A stretch of DNA of 41,932 nt, from positions 1 to 41,932 of the forward strand of contig JAGRJR010000018.1 of the NCBI GenBank assembly GCA_020442635.1, written 5' to 3'. Each line of letters starts with the position of its first letter. Within the stretch, counting starts at the first letter, position 1. The notes below the pieces were generated by a model. The model was not told the origin of the DNA. It searched no databases and worked only from the letters and a program-made list of their open reading frames with translations. The position numbers and the translations under genes were made by a program. This stretch comes from Lysobacterales bacterium (GTDB lineage: Bacteria; Pseudomonadota; Gammaproteobacteria; Xanthomonadales; Marinicellaceae). Shown here in pieces: positions 17,020-26,459 of the stretch.

Positions 17020-18246
17020 ATGAAAAAATCAATGAAAATAAATCTGTTGCTGCTGTCATTCTGTGGCTTAGCACATGCAGAAATCAGTTGGGTCAATCAG
17101 CCAGTTCAACAAGCTTTAGTCGACACCAGCCAATTTGTTAATAAATCAAGGCAATCAGAACAACCTGCCATCAGTTATAACCAACCATTGTTAGGTACTT
17201 CTGGTATTGAGTATCAAAATCAGGGATTTGCGGTGGCATCAAAACAGTTTTGGTTAGATACCAATGCCAATGAATTAAGCAAAGGATTAACAATACCATT
17301 AACTTCTGAAATAGCCATCATCAGAATTAATCCACTGGACGTTTCAGCGCAGACTAAATCAGTCGCGGCAGAGCAACTTGAATTATCAATCAAGGGGCAC
17401 ACAATAGAACCTGCTGTTTTTGTTGATGCTAATCAATTGAAAGCAACCGGTATGCCAGTCAGCGAACATACCGTTGCCTTCAAAGTTGAAGCACAACCAG
17501 GAAATTTTCTGTTGGTAAAACTTAATGGTTTGACAAAATCCAATACAAACTATGTGCTACATGTTTTTGAGCCTGAAAGTGAACATGTTTTGAAATTATC
17601 AACCACTCACCAAAGATATGACAGTGGTGCTGACGTGGTGATAATAACAGCCATAGAAACTAATCAGTCCGTACAAGCGATGAAGGTCGACGGATATTTG
17701 ACCAACCCACTGGGTGAAAAGGTGGCTGATTTAAAATTTAAAGCAGACCAACAAGGAGGTTATCAGGCGGTTATTCCCAAAATGCAAGGTCAATCATTGC
17801 AAGGTGGTTTGTGGGAAGTGCACACCGTTACTGAGTCACAAGTTAATGGCCTTAAAGTGATGCGTGATGCTTCTACCGCTTTTGCAGTCAATATGGCGAC
17901 TGCTCGATTTTCTGGAAGTCTGGGTATGGATGAAAAGCAAATCAGCGTTGGTATAGAAAATGCTTTGCCAGCTCGTTATGAAATCCGCGGTATTTTGTAT
18001 GGCACGGATCATTCAGGTGATAAACAACCGATTGCTCTGATGATGTCAGCCAAATGGTTAAATACGGGTGATGATGCGATGAGTTTTGAGTTGCCGATCA
18101 ATTTAATCGAGCAATCAGGCCTGAAAGCACCTTATACTGTTGAGCAATTGGAACTGAAAAACCAAACAGATTTGGTACCCGTGCAGATGGAGATTAATGG
18201 GTTTGAAATCACAGAATTGTCTTCACAAGTGAGTGATTTTCGCTAG
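17020..18246 (+). CDS. Exported protein of unknown function (possibly DUF4785-like) paired with the lipase-like hydrolase
   Basis: A 408-aa protein with a signal peptide (MKKSMKINLLLLSFCGLAHA). The rest reads as beta-rich, Ig-like domains (for example VDGYLTNPLGEKVADLKF, and a C-terminal part with YEIRGILYGTDHSGDKQPIA). No catalytic motif, cysteine pattern or membrane helix is evident. I do not recognise the family with confidence; it faintly recalls DUF4785-type proteins. The start at 17020 has CAGGAG 7 bases upstream. It follows the hydrolase gene by 13 bases in one operon and is closed by a strong terminator. A chaperone, inhibitor or accessory role for the hydrolase is possible but is only inferred from the pairing. 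Confidence 0.75.
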   Translation: MKKSMKINLLLLSFCGLAHAEISWVNQPVQQALVDTSQFVNKSRQSEQPAISYNQPLLGTSGIEYQNQGFAVASKQFWLDTNANELSKGLTIPLTSEIAIIRINPLDVSAQTKSVAAEQLELSIKGHTIEPAVFVDANQLKATGMPVSEHTVAFKVEAQPGNFLLVKLNGLTKSNTNYVLHVFEPESEHVLKLSTTHQRYDSGADVVIITAIETNQSVQAMKVDGYLTNPLGEKVADLKFKADQQGGYQAVIPKMQGQSLQGGLWEVHTVTESQVNGLKVMRDASTAFAVNMATARFSGSLGMDEKQISVGIENALPARYEIRGILYGTDHSGDKQPIALMMSAKWLNTGDDAMSFELPINLIEQSGLKAPYTVEQLELKNQTDLVPVQMEINGFEITELSSQVSDFR

Positions 18247-18266
18247 TTTTTAAATTTCAAGGTTGT

Positions 18267-18297
18267 TAAAAACCAGCATTTTAGATGCTGGTTTTTT
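18267..18297. terminator. Bidirectional terminator between convergent genes
   Basis: AAAAACCAGCAT-TTTAG-ATGCTGGTTTTTT: a 7-base GC-containing stem extended by A/T tracts. It serves the rightward lipase-like operon and, on the other strand, the leftward paaZ-acyltransferase unit whose last stop is at 18302. Confidence 0.9.
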
Positions 18298-18301
18298 ATG
18301 G

Positions 18302-18862
18302 TTAAGATTCCGGCTTTATTTCGATAGGGCCTTGGTTCTGTGGTTTTTTCCCTTTGACATTTTCGAAATAGGCTCGGATGATTTTCATGTCTGCTTGAAT
18401 GTCTCCTGAGGGCATAAAGGCATTGCCCAATTTTACCAGTTTATTACCAAAGTCCAAAGTGGCCATCACAATAGGAACTTTTGCTTTATGGGCAATGTGA
18501 TAAAAACCTGATTTCCAATAATCCAGATAAGAGCGTGTACCTTCCGGAGACATTGCAAGTATCATGTGTTCACGCTGTTTAAACTCGGCCACCATTTGGT
18601 CAACCATATTAAGTTTTTGTTTACGATATACCGGAATACCTCCCAATGCTCGGAAGAACCAGCCAAAAGGAGATTTAAACAAAGCGCCTTTACCAAGGTA
18701 GTTAAGCTTAATCTTTTGGGAAAATTTTACAGTCAGTCCCAAAGGAAAATCCCAATTACTGGTATGTGGTGCAGCAATCAATACATATTTTTGGGTTGCT
18801 GGTAGCTCATTAATGACTTTCCAACCGAGTATTTTCAAAATAAATTTAGCGAGTAAAGACAT
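18302..18862 (-). CDS. Lysophospholipid/glycerolipid acyltransferase family protein (PlsC-like)
   Basis: A 186-aa acyltransferase. It has the HX4D catalytic motif (His33-Asp38, PHTSNWDF), the substrate-binding SPEGTRS motif (about 105-111) and a GGIPVYR segment between them. It is short for the family and lacks a strong N-terminal membrane helix, so it is probably a peripheral membrane enzyme transferring an acyl group to a glycerolipid or related acceptor. The start at 18862 has GAGGAA 6-7 bases upstream, inside the last codons of paaZ, only 2 bases after its stop. The genes are therefore co-transcribed and probably translationally coupled. Confidence 0.88.
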   Translation of the reverse strand: MSLLAKFILKILGWKVINELPATQKYVLIAAPHTSNWDFPLGLTVKFSQKIKLNYLGKGALFKSPFGWFFRALGGIPVYRKQKLNMVDQMVAEFKQREHMILAMSPEGTRSYLDYWKSGFYHIAHKAKVPIVMATLDFGNKLVKLGNAFMPSGDIQADMKIIRAYFENVKGKKPQNQGPIEIKPES

Positions 18863-18864
18863 AT

Positions 18865-20913
18865 TTATTCCTCAAATGGCTCAGTGTTTGAGGCAACCAT
18901 GGTTAATATGTCATAGGCAGCTACCACCACGTCATCCTGATTGGTCGCCTGTAAATCCCACCGAACTTCGCCATAGCCTTTACCGCGTCGGTATGACTTT
19001 TGTTTACAGGTTAATTGGATGGTGATGACATCTCCCGGATATACAGGTTCAGTAAATCGCAAATCATCCAAGCCATAATTAGCCAACACCGGACCTTCAT
19101 CTGGGTAGACAAATAAGCCGGCTGCCATAGAAACCAAAAAGTAGCCGTGAGCCACCCTGCCATCAAAAAATGGATTTCTGGCTGCAGCGGCTTCATCCAT
19201 ATGTGCATAAAAATGGTCGCCCGATAAATCAGCAAAAGCTTCTATATCCGCTAGGGTGATTTCTCGACTGTCCGTAGTAATGGCTTGACCGACTGCCAAT
19301 TCCTCATAGTGCAATTTGAACGGATGCTTGGGTGGTTCTGATGTTTTTGCTTTGGGCATGTACTTTTCAGTCAGTTTCATCAAAGTGGTAGGTGAACCTT
19401 GAATGGCAGTTCTTTGCATATAATGTTTGACTCCCCGTACACCACCCATTTCTTCACCGCCACCAGCACGACCTGGACCGCCATGAATCAAATGAGGCAA
19501 TGGTGAACCATGACCTGAAGATTCATCAGCTGAATCGCGGTTTATCAATACCATTCGTCCATGGAAACAGGCTGTTTTGTTCACCAATTCACAGACCTTG
19601 TCATCATCATGTCCAAAGATAGAACCCACCAGCGAACCTTGACCTAAATTAGCCAATTGAGCCGCTTCGTCTAATGAATCATAGGGCATCAAAGTAGAAA
19701 CCGGGCCAAACGCTTCGATGTCATGGGCTTGATGATTGACTAATGGTTTGGGGTTTAACAGCAAGATGGGTGAGACAAAAGCGCCTTGCTGATCACTTCC
19801 ACCTACGACATTCACTTGTTCAGGATTGCCAAAGAGCAAATCACAGCTTTGACGTAATTCAGTAACCCGCTCACGCACTTCTTGTTGTTGTGCCAGACTG
19901 GCTAATGAGCCCATTTGTACACCTTGATGTGATGGATCACCCACAATGATATTTGATAACGCGTCATGTAAAGCTGTAGTAACAGCGCCGACCAAAGCTG
20001 TTGGTACAATGGCTCGACGGATAGCTGTACATTTTTGTCCTGATTTCACAGTCATTTCCTTGACCACTTCCTTGATGTATAGATCAAACTCTGGTGTGTC
20101 AGGTGTGGCATCTGGTGTCAGGATGGAGCAATTTAATGAATCAGCTTCCATGGTGAAACGTACTGAATTTTGCATGATGTTGGGGCGTGACTTCAGGTAT
20201 TGGCCTGTCGAGGCTGAACCGGTAAATGCCACCACATCCTGACAGGTCAATAAATCAAGCAAGTTGCCGGTTGAACCACAAATCAATTGTACTGAACCTG
20301 GTGGTAAAAGCCCAGACTCTATCATTGCCTTGAACATCAATTCTGTCAGATAGGCCGTGTCAGATGCAGGCTTGACGATGGCAGGTACGCCTGCCAACAA
20401 AGTTGGTGCCAATTTTTCCAACATGCCCCAACAAGGAAAATTAAAAGCATTGATATGCACAGCCACACCTTGTAATGAAGTACAGATGTGTTGTCCTAAA
20501 AATGTACCGTTTTTAGAAATATGTTCAGGCGGTCCATCCAACAAAATATGGTGATCCGGCATTTCACGCCTGCCTTTACCTGAATACACAAACAATGTAC
20601 CAATACCGCCATCAATATCAATCCATGAATCCAATTTGGTGGCTCCAGTGGCGGCAGAAAGCGCATAGAATTCTTTTTTGCGTGACATCAGGTACAAAGC
20701 CAATTCTTTGAGCATCAAAGCACGGTCATGAAAAGTCATTTTAGCCAAAGCAGGTTGTCCTACTGATTTGGCATAATCCAACATGCCCGAAAAATCGAGC
20801 CCGGCACTGGAAATTTGAGCAATGATTTCGCCGGTGATGGCATGGTGACAAGGTTTTAATCCTTTTTTGGCAATGTGCCATTGCCCTTTGGCAAAAGATT
20901 TTAATTGATTCAT
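18865..20913 (-). CDS. paaZ: PaaZ-type bifunctional aldehyde dehydrogenase / MaoC enoyl-CoA (oxepin-CoA) hydratase
   Basis: A 682-aa fusion matching E. coli PaaZ in length (681) and order. The N-terminal aldehyde dehydrogenase (about 1-520) has a NAFNFPCWGMLEKLAPTL cofactor region, FTGSASTG, a conserved Glu in TMEADSLN and catalytic Cys near 295 (SGQKCTAIR). The C-terminal MaoC hot-dog hydratase (about 535-680) has the catalytic Asp/His in DLSGDHFYAHMDE and GRVAHGYFLVSMAAGL. PaaZ opens the oxepin-CoA ring and oxidises the resulting semialdehyde in phenylacetate degradation. No other paa gene is in the window. It could act with paa genes elsewhere, or on a different CoA-linked aldehyde. No clear Shine-Dalgarno precedes the ATG at 20913. 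Confidence 0.92.
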   Translation of the reverse strand: MNQLKSFAKGQWHIAKKGLKPCHHAITGEIIAQISSAGLDFSGMLDYAKSVGQPALAKMTFHDRALMLKELALYLMSRKKEFYALSAATGATKLDSWIDIDGGIGTLFVYSGKGRREMPDHHILLDGPPEHISKNGTFLGQHICTSLQGVAVHINAFNFPCWGMLEKLAPTLLAGVPAIVKPASDTAYLTELMFKAMIESGLLPPGSVQLICGSTGNLLDLLTCQDVVAFTGSASTGQYLKSRPNIMQNSVRFTMEADSLNCSILTPDATPDTPEFDLYIKEVVKEMTVKSGQKCTAIRRAIVPTALVGAVTTALHDALSNIIVGDPSHQGVQMGSLASLAQQQEVRERVTELRQSCDLLFGNPEQVNVVGGSDQQGAFVSPILLLNPKPLVNHQAHDIEAFGPVSTLMPYDSLDEAAQLANLGQGSLVGSIFGHDDDKVCELVNKTACFHGRMVLINRDSADESSGHGSPLPHLIHGGPGRAGGGEEMGGVRGVKHYMQRTAIQGSPTTLMKLTEKYMPKAKTSEPPKHPFKLHYEELAVGQAITTDSREITLADIEAFADLSGDHFYAHMDEAAAARNPFFDGRVAHGYFLVSMAAGLFVYPDEGPVLANYGLDDLRFTEPVYPGDVITIQLTCKQKSYRRGKGYGEVRWDLQATNQDDVVVAAYDILTMVASNTEPFEE

Positions 20914-21118
20914 GTTTTGGTTATTTTAGTTTGTCCCGTTTAATTAGTTTCATACGCATTTCTTGAATTTGCAATATTTGATTCACGTATGCCTACAAAA
21001 AGCTGTGATTATAGCATGGGTCAAAGAAGGAACAGGTACAAGCGCTAATAAAACAAAATAGCTCAATTTGTGCTTTTGTGCTAAGGTAAATGCTGGTCAA
21101 CTGATCTGATTCAAAGGT

Positions 21119-24100
21119 ATGAAATTTCGCAAAACAAACTGCATTCATCAAGCTGCATTAATGCTGTGTTTGTCACTGTTTTGTTTACTGGCTTTGGCAT
21201 CTTCAAAAAATTTACGTTATGTCAACATCACCCAGTTTGACGTGTACGAAGGACTGGTCGGCAACAAAGTCACACAAATTGGTCAGGACGCAGATGGTTT
21301 TATGTGGTTTGGAACACATGGTGGGCTCAGTCGTTTCGACAGTCAAAAATTCCATAATTTCAAACAGGATACTTTGTCGGCCAACTCTTTACCGGCCAAC
21401 CAAATTTCTTTGTTTCACCTATCACAGCAAGAGATGTGGATCAGTTTGAATGATATCGGCCTGGCACGTTTTGATTTGGAAAAACGCCAATTTTCTATGG
21501 TGCCTGTGGCTGAGGGGGAAAATACGGGTATAGAACATTCAGTGGTGTTTGGTATTGCTTCAGATGATGATCTAAATGTTTGGATTTTTCAGTTTGACCA
21601 TGGTATATCGGTCTTTGAAAAGGGAAGTCAGACTTTTACACATTACACACCGGAAAATACCAACTGGCTAAGCAATGTTCGCTTCTTTGATGCCAAAAAA
21701 GATCAGCAGGGTTACTTGTGGGTAGCGACTTTAGCAGGAACCATTTTCAAGATTGACCCGAAAACCCGCAAGGCTGAAAGTTATGCCATAGATTTTGACC
21801 CGCAGGATCAAAGAACGGCCAGAATGTATGCCATAACGGTCTCACCAGATAATCAAATTTATGCCTCTGGTTACCAGGGAGTGTACCGTTTCAATCCCCA
21901 GTCAGCAAACTTTGAACAATTGGTGTCCGATCAGGACATCATTGACCTGATGGGAGATAGACATACGGTCAGAAGTCTGTTGGCAGATTCGCAAGGTCAT
22001 TTGTGGTTGGCAACGCGTGGAGCTTTGTTTTTATTGAAGAACAATCAATTGACACAAATTAGGTTTGTACAGAAAGGTAAGCCAGTACTGGCAAATTTGA
22101 ACGTACGCAGCGTGTTTGAAGATCGCGAGGGAAATATCTGGCTAGCTACGGATGAAAACGGCGTCATCAAACTAAATTATGGTTGGGATGATTTTGATAT
22201 TTACCTGCCATTTCAAGACCCGGAAAAAACTGATAATCGCATTCATACCGTGTTGAGTGATCATGGAAATTTTGATGATACCTTGTGGATTAACAATGAA
22301 ATGTCTCAAAACATCCTGGTTTATCGGTATCAAAAAGGGCAGTTGATTCAAAGTAAGATTTATGGAGTCAGCCACCAATTGCCAGAAGTGGTGTTGGCTA
22401 TTTATCAGGATTCAGACTACCGCTTTTGGGCGACATCGATCAATGGTTTACATGTCTTTGACCAAGCCAGTAATCAATTTATGCACATCACTTCATCTGA
22501 ATTGAATGGTGGTGTAACCGGGTTGATTGAAACCACTGATAAACTCTATTTTGGCGTGTATGGAGAGCGCTCCATATATAGTGTGGACAAGGCTACATTG
22601 GAAATTGCCAAACATCAGGACAAACTCAATGACATTTTACTGGGTAGTGAAATGGACAATGAGGGACAAGTTTGGTTGGTTGGTAACCGAGGGCTGGAAA
22701 TTTTTGATAAAGATACACGACAGTTCTCCACACTAATAGAATCTGATGAGGGCTTTAACAGTATTTGGCTTGACCAGGAAAAGAGTGAGGTATGGTTAAT
22801 TTCTAATGGTAAAGTTTTAAAATATAGCAATGTAGATGGTAACTTAGTGGTTCAAGACACCAGCCAAATCAACAGCCAGGTATCCTCGGAATTTGTTGAT
22901 TCTATCCAGTTGTTTAATGAACAGCTGTGGCTCGGTTCTAACAATGGGGTCATTGTGGTTGATCCGAAAAGTAATCAAGTCATTGAAACCTTGCGGGTGG
23001 ATGACAACCTACCCAGCAATGAAATCATCAGAATTTTACAAATGTACGATGGCTCAATCATGATTTTTACTGACGCTGGCATTGTTCATTTGAATCGCTC
23101 AATTGACCATCAACCCAAAATTGCGCCAACAATCCAGCTAACTGAAATGTCCTTAAATGATGCGGTCATACCGGCAGTGCAAACACTTGATTACAATTAC
23201 GGCAGTGTGACTTTTGCTTATCAATTAATGTCTTATGCTAAACCAAACCTGCATCAATACCAATATAAATTGCAGCCAGAATCAGCGTGGATATCAGCAG
23301 GTGGACAAAACCACCTAACGTTTCATCAGTTGGTGCCAGGAGCTTATCAGTTTCAGGTCAGAGGCGGCAACCAAGGCCAACCTTGGTCAGAGCCAGTCAT
23401 TGTTGAATTTATTGTTTTACCTCCGCCCTGGAAAAGCAACTTGGCCTATCTCTTGTATGTATTGAGTGGTTTGTTGTTATTGGGATTGTTGATTTATCTC
23501 TATAAAAAGCGCTGGCAGTACAATGCCACCATTGAGCAGGCCAAAGAAAAACAGGCCTTCGCAGAAACTCAATTATCTTTAACCACATCATTGGTTTCTT
23601 CATTGGAAATTGATGAGTTATTGGCCAAAATAAAGAAACAAATCAAGGATAAAGTAGGGGCTGATCAGGTTGAAGTTTGTTATTGGAACAGCCAAAACCA
23701 TTACCAAATTTTCAGTGATAACTCCCTTGATAAGCTGGAAAAAAATGAACTGGGTAGCCGGGCAATTGGTATGTACGAAAATAATGAGAAACACCTCATT
23801 GAGTCACTTAATCAAGGCTCAAGATTGTGGGTTTTATTCAGCCATTCAGAAGAAAAATTAGGTCTCATTCAACTGTTCAGGGAAAAAGGTGGTTTCAAAC
23901 CCAAAGACATATCTTTGGCACGAGCTTATGCCACCCAATCATCTCTGGCTCTGGAAAATGCCCGCTTATTTGAAGAAGTCAACGATTTGGCTGAACAGGC
24001 GAACGCATCCAACAAAGCCAAAAGTGATTTCCTGGCACAAGTTTCGCATGAGGTGCGAACGCCGATGAATGGTATTTTGGGGATGAATGAATTGTTATTG

Positions 24101-25411
24101 GATACTGAGTTGAATGAGGAACAGCGGTTATATGCCTCAGCGGTGGCAGAATCAGGAGAACATTTACTGCATATTATCAATGATATTCTTGATTTGTCAA
24201 AAATAGAAGCGGGTGAATTGGTACTGGAAAACCGACCAGTTAATTTACATTTATTGGCAGATGAGGTGGTTAAATCCTTTGTTTCAGTTAGCAAGAATAA
24301 AAAAATACTGTTTTGGTTGGATTTCAGCCCACAACTGGCACCTCACAGAATGGCTGATTCAGTCAGATTGAAACAAATCATGATGAATCTGTTGAGCAAT
24401 GCTTTTAAATTCACCAGCAAAGGAGAAGTGAGTTTAATGATACAACCCAATCAGGCAGGTGATGCCGTGGTTATCACTGTTAATGACAGTGGGATTGGTA
24501 TTGATGAGGCATTGTTAGACAAACTGTTTGAACCATTCTCACAAGCAGACAGCTCGATCACCAGAAAATATGGTGGTACAGGTTTGGGCTTAAGCATTGT
24601 CAAACAGTTGGTGGAAAAAATGGATGGCTTTTTGGAAATTATCAGCGAACCGGGGATGGGTACTACAGTCAATTGCTGTATTCCACTTGAGCAGGCAGAA
24701 AAACAGAGAATCGTGTTACGTGGCCAGAAGGTACAGGTACACAGCCATCATAGACTGCTAAAGAAGGCTTTTGAAAATGGGTTAGCCATCAATGGAATCC
24801 AGAAAACGGAGAATTTTGATGATTGTGATGTCATTTTTATCCTTGATGATGAAAACCAAGATCACAGTGAAATCATTGCCAATGCCAACCGAGAATTGAA
24901 AAAGGTATACCTTATCAAACCAGTTTATCAACACCAAAGCTATCAGGCGGGAACTTATGGAGTGATTGATGTTCCTTGTTCATTGCAAAAATTGGAGCAA
25001 TTATTTACATCTGAAGTAACTGAGCCGGTGACCCAAACTAAAGTTTCCAGGTCAGGTGGACAGCTGCATGTATTGGTGGTTGAAGACAACCCAATCAACC
25101 AGCAATTGTTAATTGAACTACTCGAAAAAGAGGGTCATTGGGTGGATGTATTTGACGATGCCAATCACGCATTGGCAGGTATCAAAAGGTCCAACTATGA
25201 CTTGTTGTTGGTGGATTATCACTTGCCAGACCTAACAGGTATCGAATTCATCACATTGTGTCGTCAAGCTGGCATAGAGACACGAGCCATTATCATGACA
25301 GCAGATGTGTCCAGGGAGTTGAAAAACACCTGTGAACTTCAGGGCATCGAAGACATCATCACCAAACCATTTAAAATGGCAGAATTAATGGAGACCATTT
25401 GCTTGACTTAA
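21119..25411 (+). CDS. Hybrid two-component sensor kinase with periplasmic propeller sensor (HTCS-like, no DNA-binding output)
   Basis: A 1430-aa sensor. A signal peptide (about 1-28) precedes a long periplasmic region of two-component-regulator propeller repeats (about 30-690; IGQDADGFMWFGTHGGLSRF, LADSQGHLWLATRGA, FEDREGNIWLATDENGV). A Y_Y_Y Ig-like domain (about 690-768), a transmembrane helix (about 774-796), a coiled coil and a GAF-like domain (about 830-940) follow. The kinase core has HisKA with His near 977 (VSHEVRTPMNGILGM) and HATPase with NLLSNAFKF, DSGIGID and GGTGLGLS. A degenerate receiver-like segment (about 1195-1300) precedes a true receiver with acceptor Asp near 1367 (LLLVDYHLPDLTG). 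Bacteroidetes-style HTCS end in an AraC domain; none is present, nor an HPt. The downstream partner is unknown. The stop overlaps the convergent gene by 4 bases. Confidence 0.93.
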   Translation: MKFRKTNCIHQAALMLCLSLFCLLALASSKNLRYVNITQFDVYEGLVGNKVTQIGQDADGFMWFGTHGGLSRFDSQKFHNFKQDTLSANSLPANQISLFHLSQQEMWISLNDIGLARFDLEKRQFSMVPVAEGENTGIEHSVVFGIASDDDLNVWIFQFDHGISVFEKGSQTFTHYTPENTNWLSNVRFFDAKKDQQGYLWVATLAGTIFKIDPKTRKAESYAIDFDPQDQRTARMYAITVSPDNQIYASGYQGVYRFNPQSANFEQLVSDQDIIDLMGDRHTVRSLLADSQGHLWLATRGALFLLKNNQLTQIRFVQKGKPVLANLNVRSVFEDREGNIWLATDENGVIKLNYGWDDFDIYLPFQDPEKTDNRIHTVLSDHGNFDDTLWINNEMSQNILVYRYQKGQLIQSKIYGVSHQLPEVVLAIYQDSDYRFWATSINGLHVFDQASNQFMHITSSELNGGVTGLIETTDKLYFGVYGERSIYSVDKATLEIAKHQDKLNDILLGSEMDNEGQVWLVGNRGLEIFDKDTRQFSTLIESDEGFNSIWLDQEKSEVWLISNGKVLKYSNVDGNLVVQDTSQINSQVSSEFVDSIQLFNEQLWLGSNNGVIVVDPKSNQVIETLRVDDNLPSNEIIRILQMYDGSIMIFTDAGIVHLNRSIDHQPKIAPTIQLTEMSLNDAVIPAVQTLDYNYGSVTFAYQLMSYAKPNLHQYQYKLQPESAWISAGGQNHLTFHQLVPGAYQFQVRGGNQGQPWSEPVIVEFIVLPPPWKSNLAYLLYVLSGLLLLGLLIYLYKKRWQYNATIEQAKEKQAFAETQLSLTTSLVSSLEIDELLAKIKKQIKDKVGADQVEVCYWNSQNHYQIFSDNSLDKLEKNELGSRAIGMYENNEKHLIESLNQGSRLWVLFSHSEEKLGLIQLFREKGGFKPKDISLARAYATQSSLALENARLFEEVNDLAEQANASNKAKSDFLAQVSHEVRTPMNGILGMNELLLDTELNEEQRLYASAVAESGEHLLHIINDILDLSKIEAGELVLENRPVNLHLLADEVVKSFVSVSKNKKILFWLDFSPQLAPHRMADSVRLKQIMMNLLSNAFKFTSKGEVSLMIQPNQAGDAVVITVNDSGIGIDEALLDKLFEPFSQADSSITRKYGGTGLGLSIVKQLVEKMDGFLEIISEPGMGTTVNCCIPLEQAEKQRIVLRGQKVQVHSHHRLLKKAFENGLAINGIQKTENFDDCDVIFILDDENQDHSEIIANANRELKKVYLIKPVYQHQSYQAGTYGVIDVPCSLQKLEQLFTSEVTEPVTQTKVSRSGGQLHVLVVEDNPINQQLLIELLEKEGHWVDVFDDANHALAGIKRSNYDLLLVDYHLPDLTGIEFITLCRQAGIETRAIIMTADVSRELKNTCELQGIEDIITKPFKMAELMETICLT

Positions 25412-25839
25412 GTGGCTTCAGATGAGTTGTCAGGTTTGTTTTTATTGAGTTTGCCATTGATTTCATTCAAGGCGGCGTCTAATTTTTTGACCAATAAATC
25501 TTTTTTTTCCGGGTCGATGTATTTAGACTCAAAAGCGGTTTGAGTTTTTTGTAACAAATCGTCAAAGTTTTTACCTTCGTACTTGATAGGTTCCATCGTA
25601 TCCTTATTGGCATCATCAAATAAACCTATCCACTTCTCACTCATCCTGCCATAACTGAGTACGCGATACAAGTAACGACCAGGCCGCTCACTGTGTTTAA
25701 TCAAACCAAAAATAGCCGCAAAAAAACAAATTGGCATTAACGCCAAATCACGTAAGCCATCAACAATTAGTTTCAGCTGTAAAACGATGGTATCACGTAC
25801 GACTTCAGTTCGAGAATTGGGTTCATGAGTAGATGACAT
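25408..25839 (-). CDS. Conserved small membrane-associated protein of unknown function
   Basis: A 143-aa protein. One hydrophobic segment near residues 32-52 (DLALMPICFFAAIFGLI) is preceded by a charged N-terminus. The motif RPGRYLYRVLSYGRMSEKWI follows, then a hydrophilic helical tail rich in Lys and Asp with possible coiled-coil character. I recall similar proteins from other marine gammaproteobacteria but cannot name a function. The ATG at 25839 (MSSTHEP) is chosen over an in-frame TTG at 25863 because GCGGA lies upstream of the ATG. The stop codon overlaps that of the hybrid kinase on the other strand (TTAA). Confidence 0.65.
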   Translation of the reverse strand: MSSTHEPNSRTEVVRDTIVLQLKLIVDGLRDLALMPICFFAAIFGLIKHSERPGRYLYRVLSYGRMSEKWIGLFDDANKDTMEPIKYEGKNFDDLLQKTQTAFESKYIDPEKKDLLVKKLDAALNEINGKLNKNKPDNSSEAT

Positions 25840-25908
25840 AAAAAATCCGCTGCTTTTTTTCAATAATTATAGCTGCAATTCATCAATTAATGAATAGATC
25901 GTTGGTCA

Positions 25909-26364
25909 TCAATTTTTGCAGATTGAATCAACAAAAATTAAAACCACAGCTTCAAAAAAGTCTTTCTCAGCATCACCAAAACGATTCAAAATTGGACTGT
26001 CCACATCCAGTACACCGTTGATTTGTTGGGTATAAAAAGGGATCACAATTTCTGATTCGGAAGCAGCATCACAGGCTACGTGGCCATCGAATTGATGCAC
26101 ATCTGCGACCACTTCTGTTTTACAGTTGGCAAAAGCGGTGCCACAAACACCTTTGCCTATTTCAAGACGAGTACAGGCTGGTTGACCATGGAATGGACCA
26201 AGAACCAGTTGTTCCCCTTGTTGGTAATAAAAGCCCAGCCAATTGACTTGTTCCAGGTTGTGATACAGTAAAGCTGATAAGTTGGCAGCATTGGCTTGAA
26301 CATCATGCTCTACAGACAACAAGGCCTCTAATTGTTTCAATAACAACGGGTATGACTCGCTCAT
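25909..26364 (-). CDS. msrC: Free methionine-(R)-sulfoxide reductase (GAF-domain fRMsr)
   Basis: A 151-aa single GAF-domain enzyme reducing free Met-(R)-sulfoxide in the cytoplasm. The three conserved cysteines are present with the same spacing as E. coli MsrC (84/94/118): PACTRL, GVCGTAF 10 residues later, and GHVACDAAS 24 further on. NWLGFYY and NGVLDVDSP are other family marks. The start at 26364 (MSESYPLL) matches the usual family N-terminus; an in-frame TTG at 26421 overlaps the upstream hairpin and is unlikely. The Shine-Dalgarno (GGATAAG) is weak and distant. It is transcribed in the same direction as mscL but separated from it by a terminator-like hairpin. Confidence 0.93.
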   Translation of the reverse strand: MSESYPLLLKQLEALLSVEHDVQANAANLSALLYHNLEQVNWLGFYYQQGEQLVLGPFHGQPACTRLEIGKGVCGTAFANCKTEVVADVHQFDGHVACDAASESEIVIPFYTQQINGVLDVDSPILNRFGDAEKDFFEAVVLIFVDSICKN

Positions 26365-26399
26365 GTATGTCTTATCCAGTGGATTAAAAAAACAAAGTG

Positions 26400-26427
26400 G
26401 GGCTGTTGTTATGGTTTTCAACAGCCC
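26400..26427 (-). terminator. Terminator-like hairpin after mscL
   Basis: Perfect 9-base arms GGGCTGTTG (26400-26408) and CAACAGCCC (26419-26427). On the leftward strand the stem is followed after a few bases by a run of seven T. It lies 33 bases past the mscL stop. Confidence 0.65.
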
Positions 26428-26459
26428 TTGATTGAAACAGTAAGAAAATGACCAAATGA

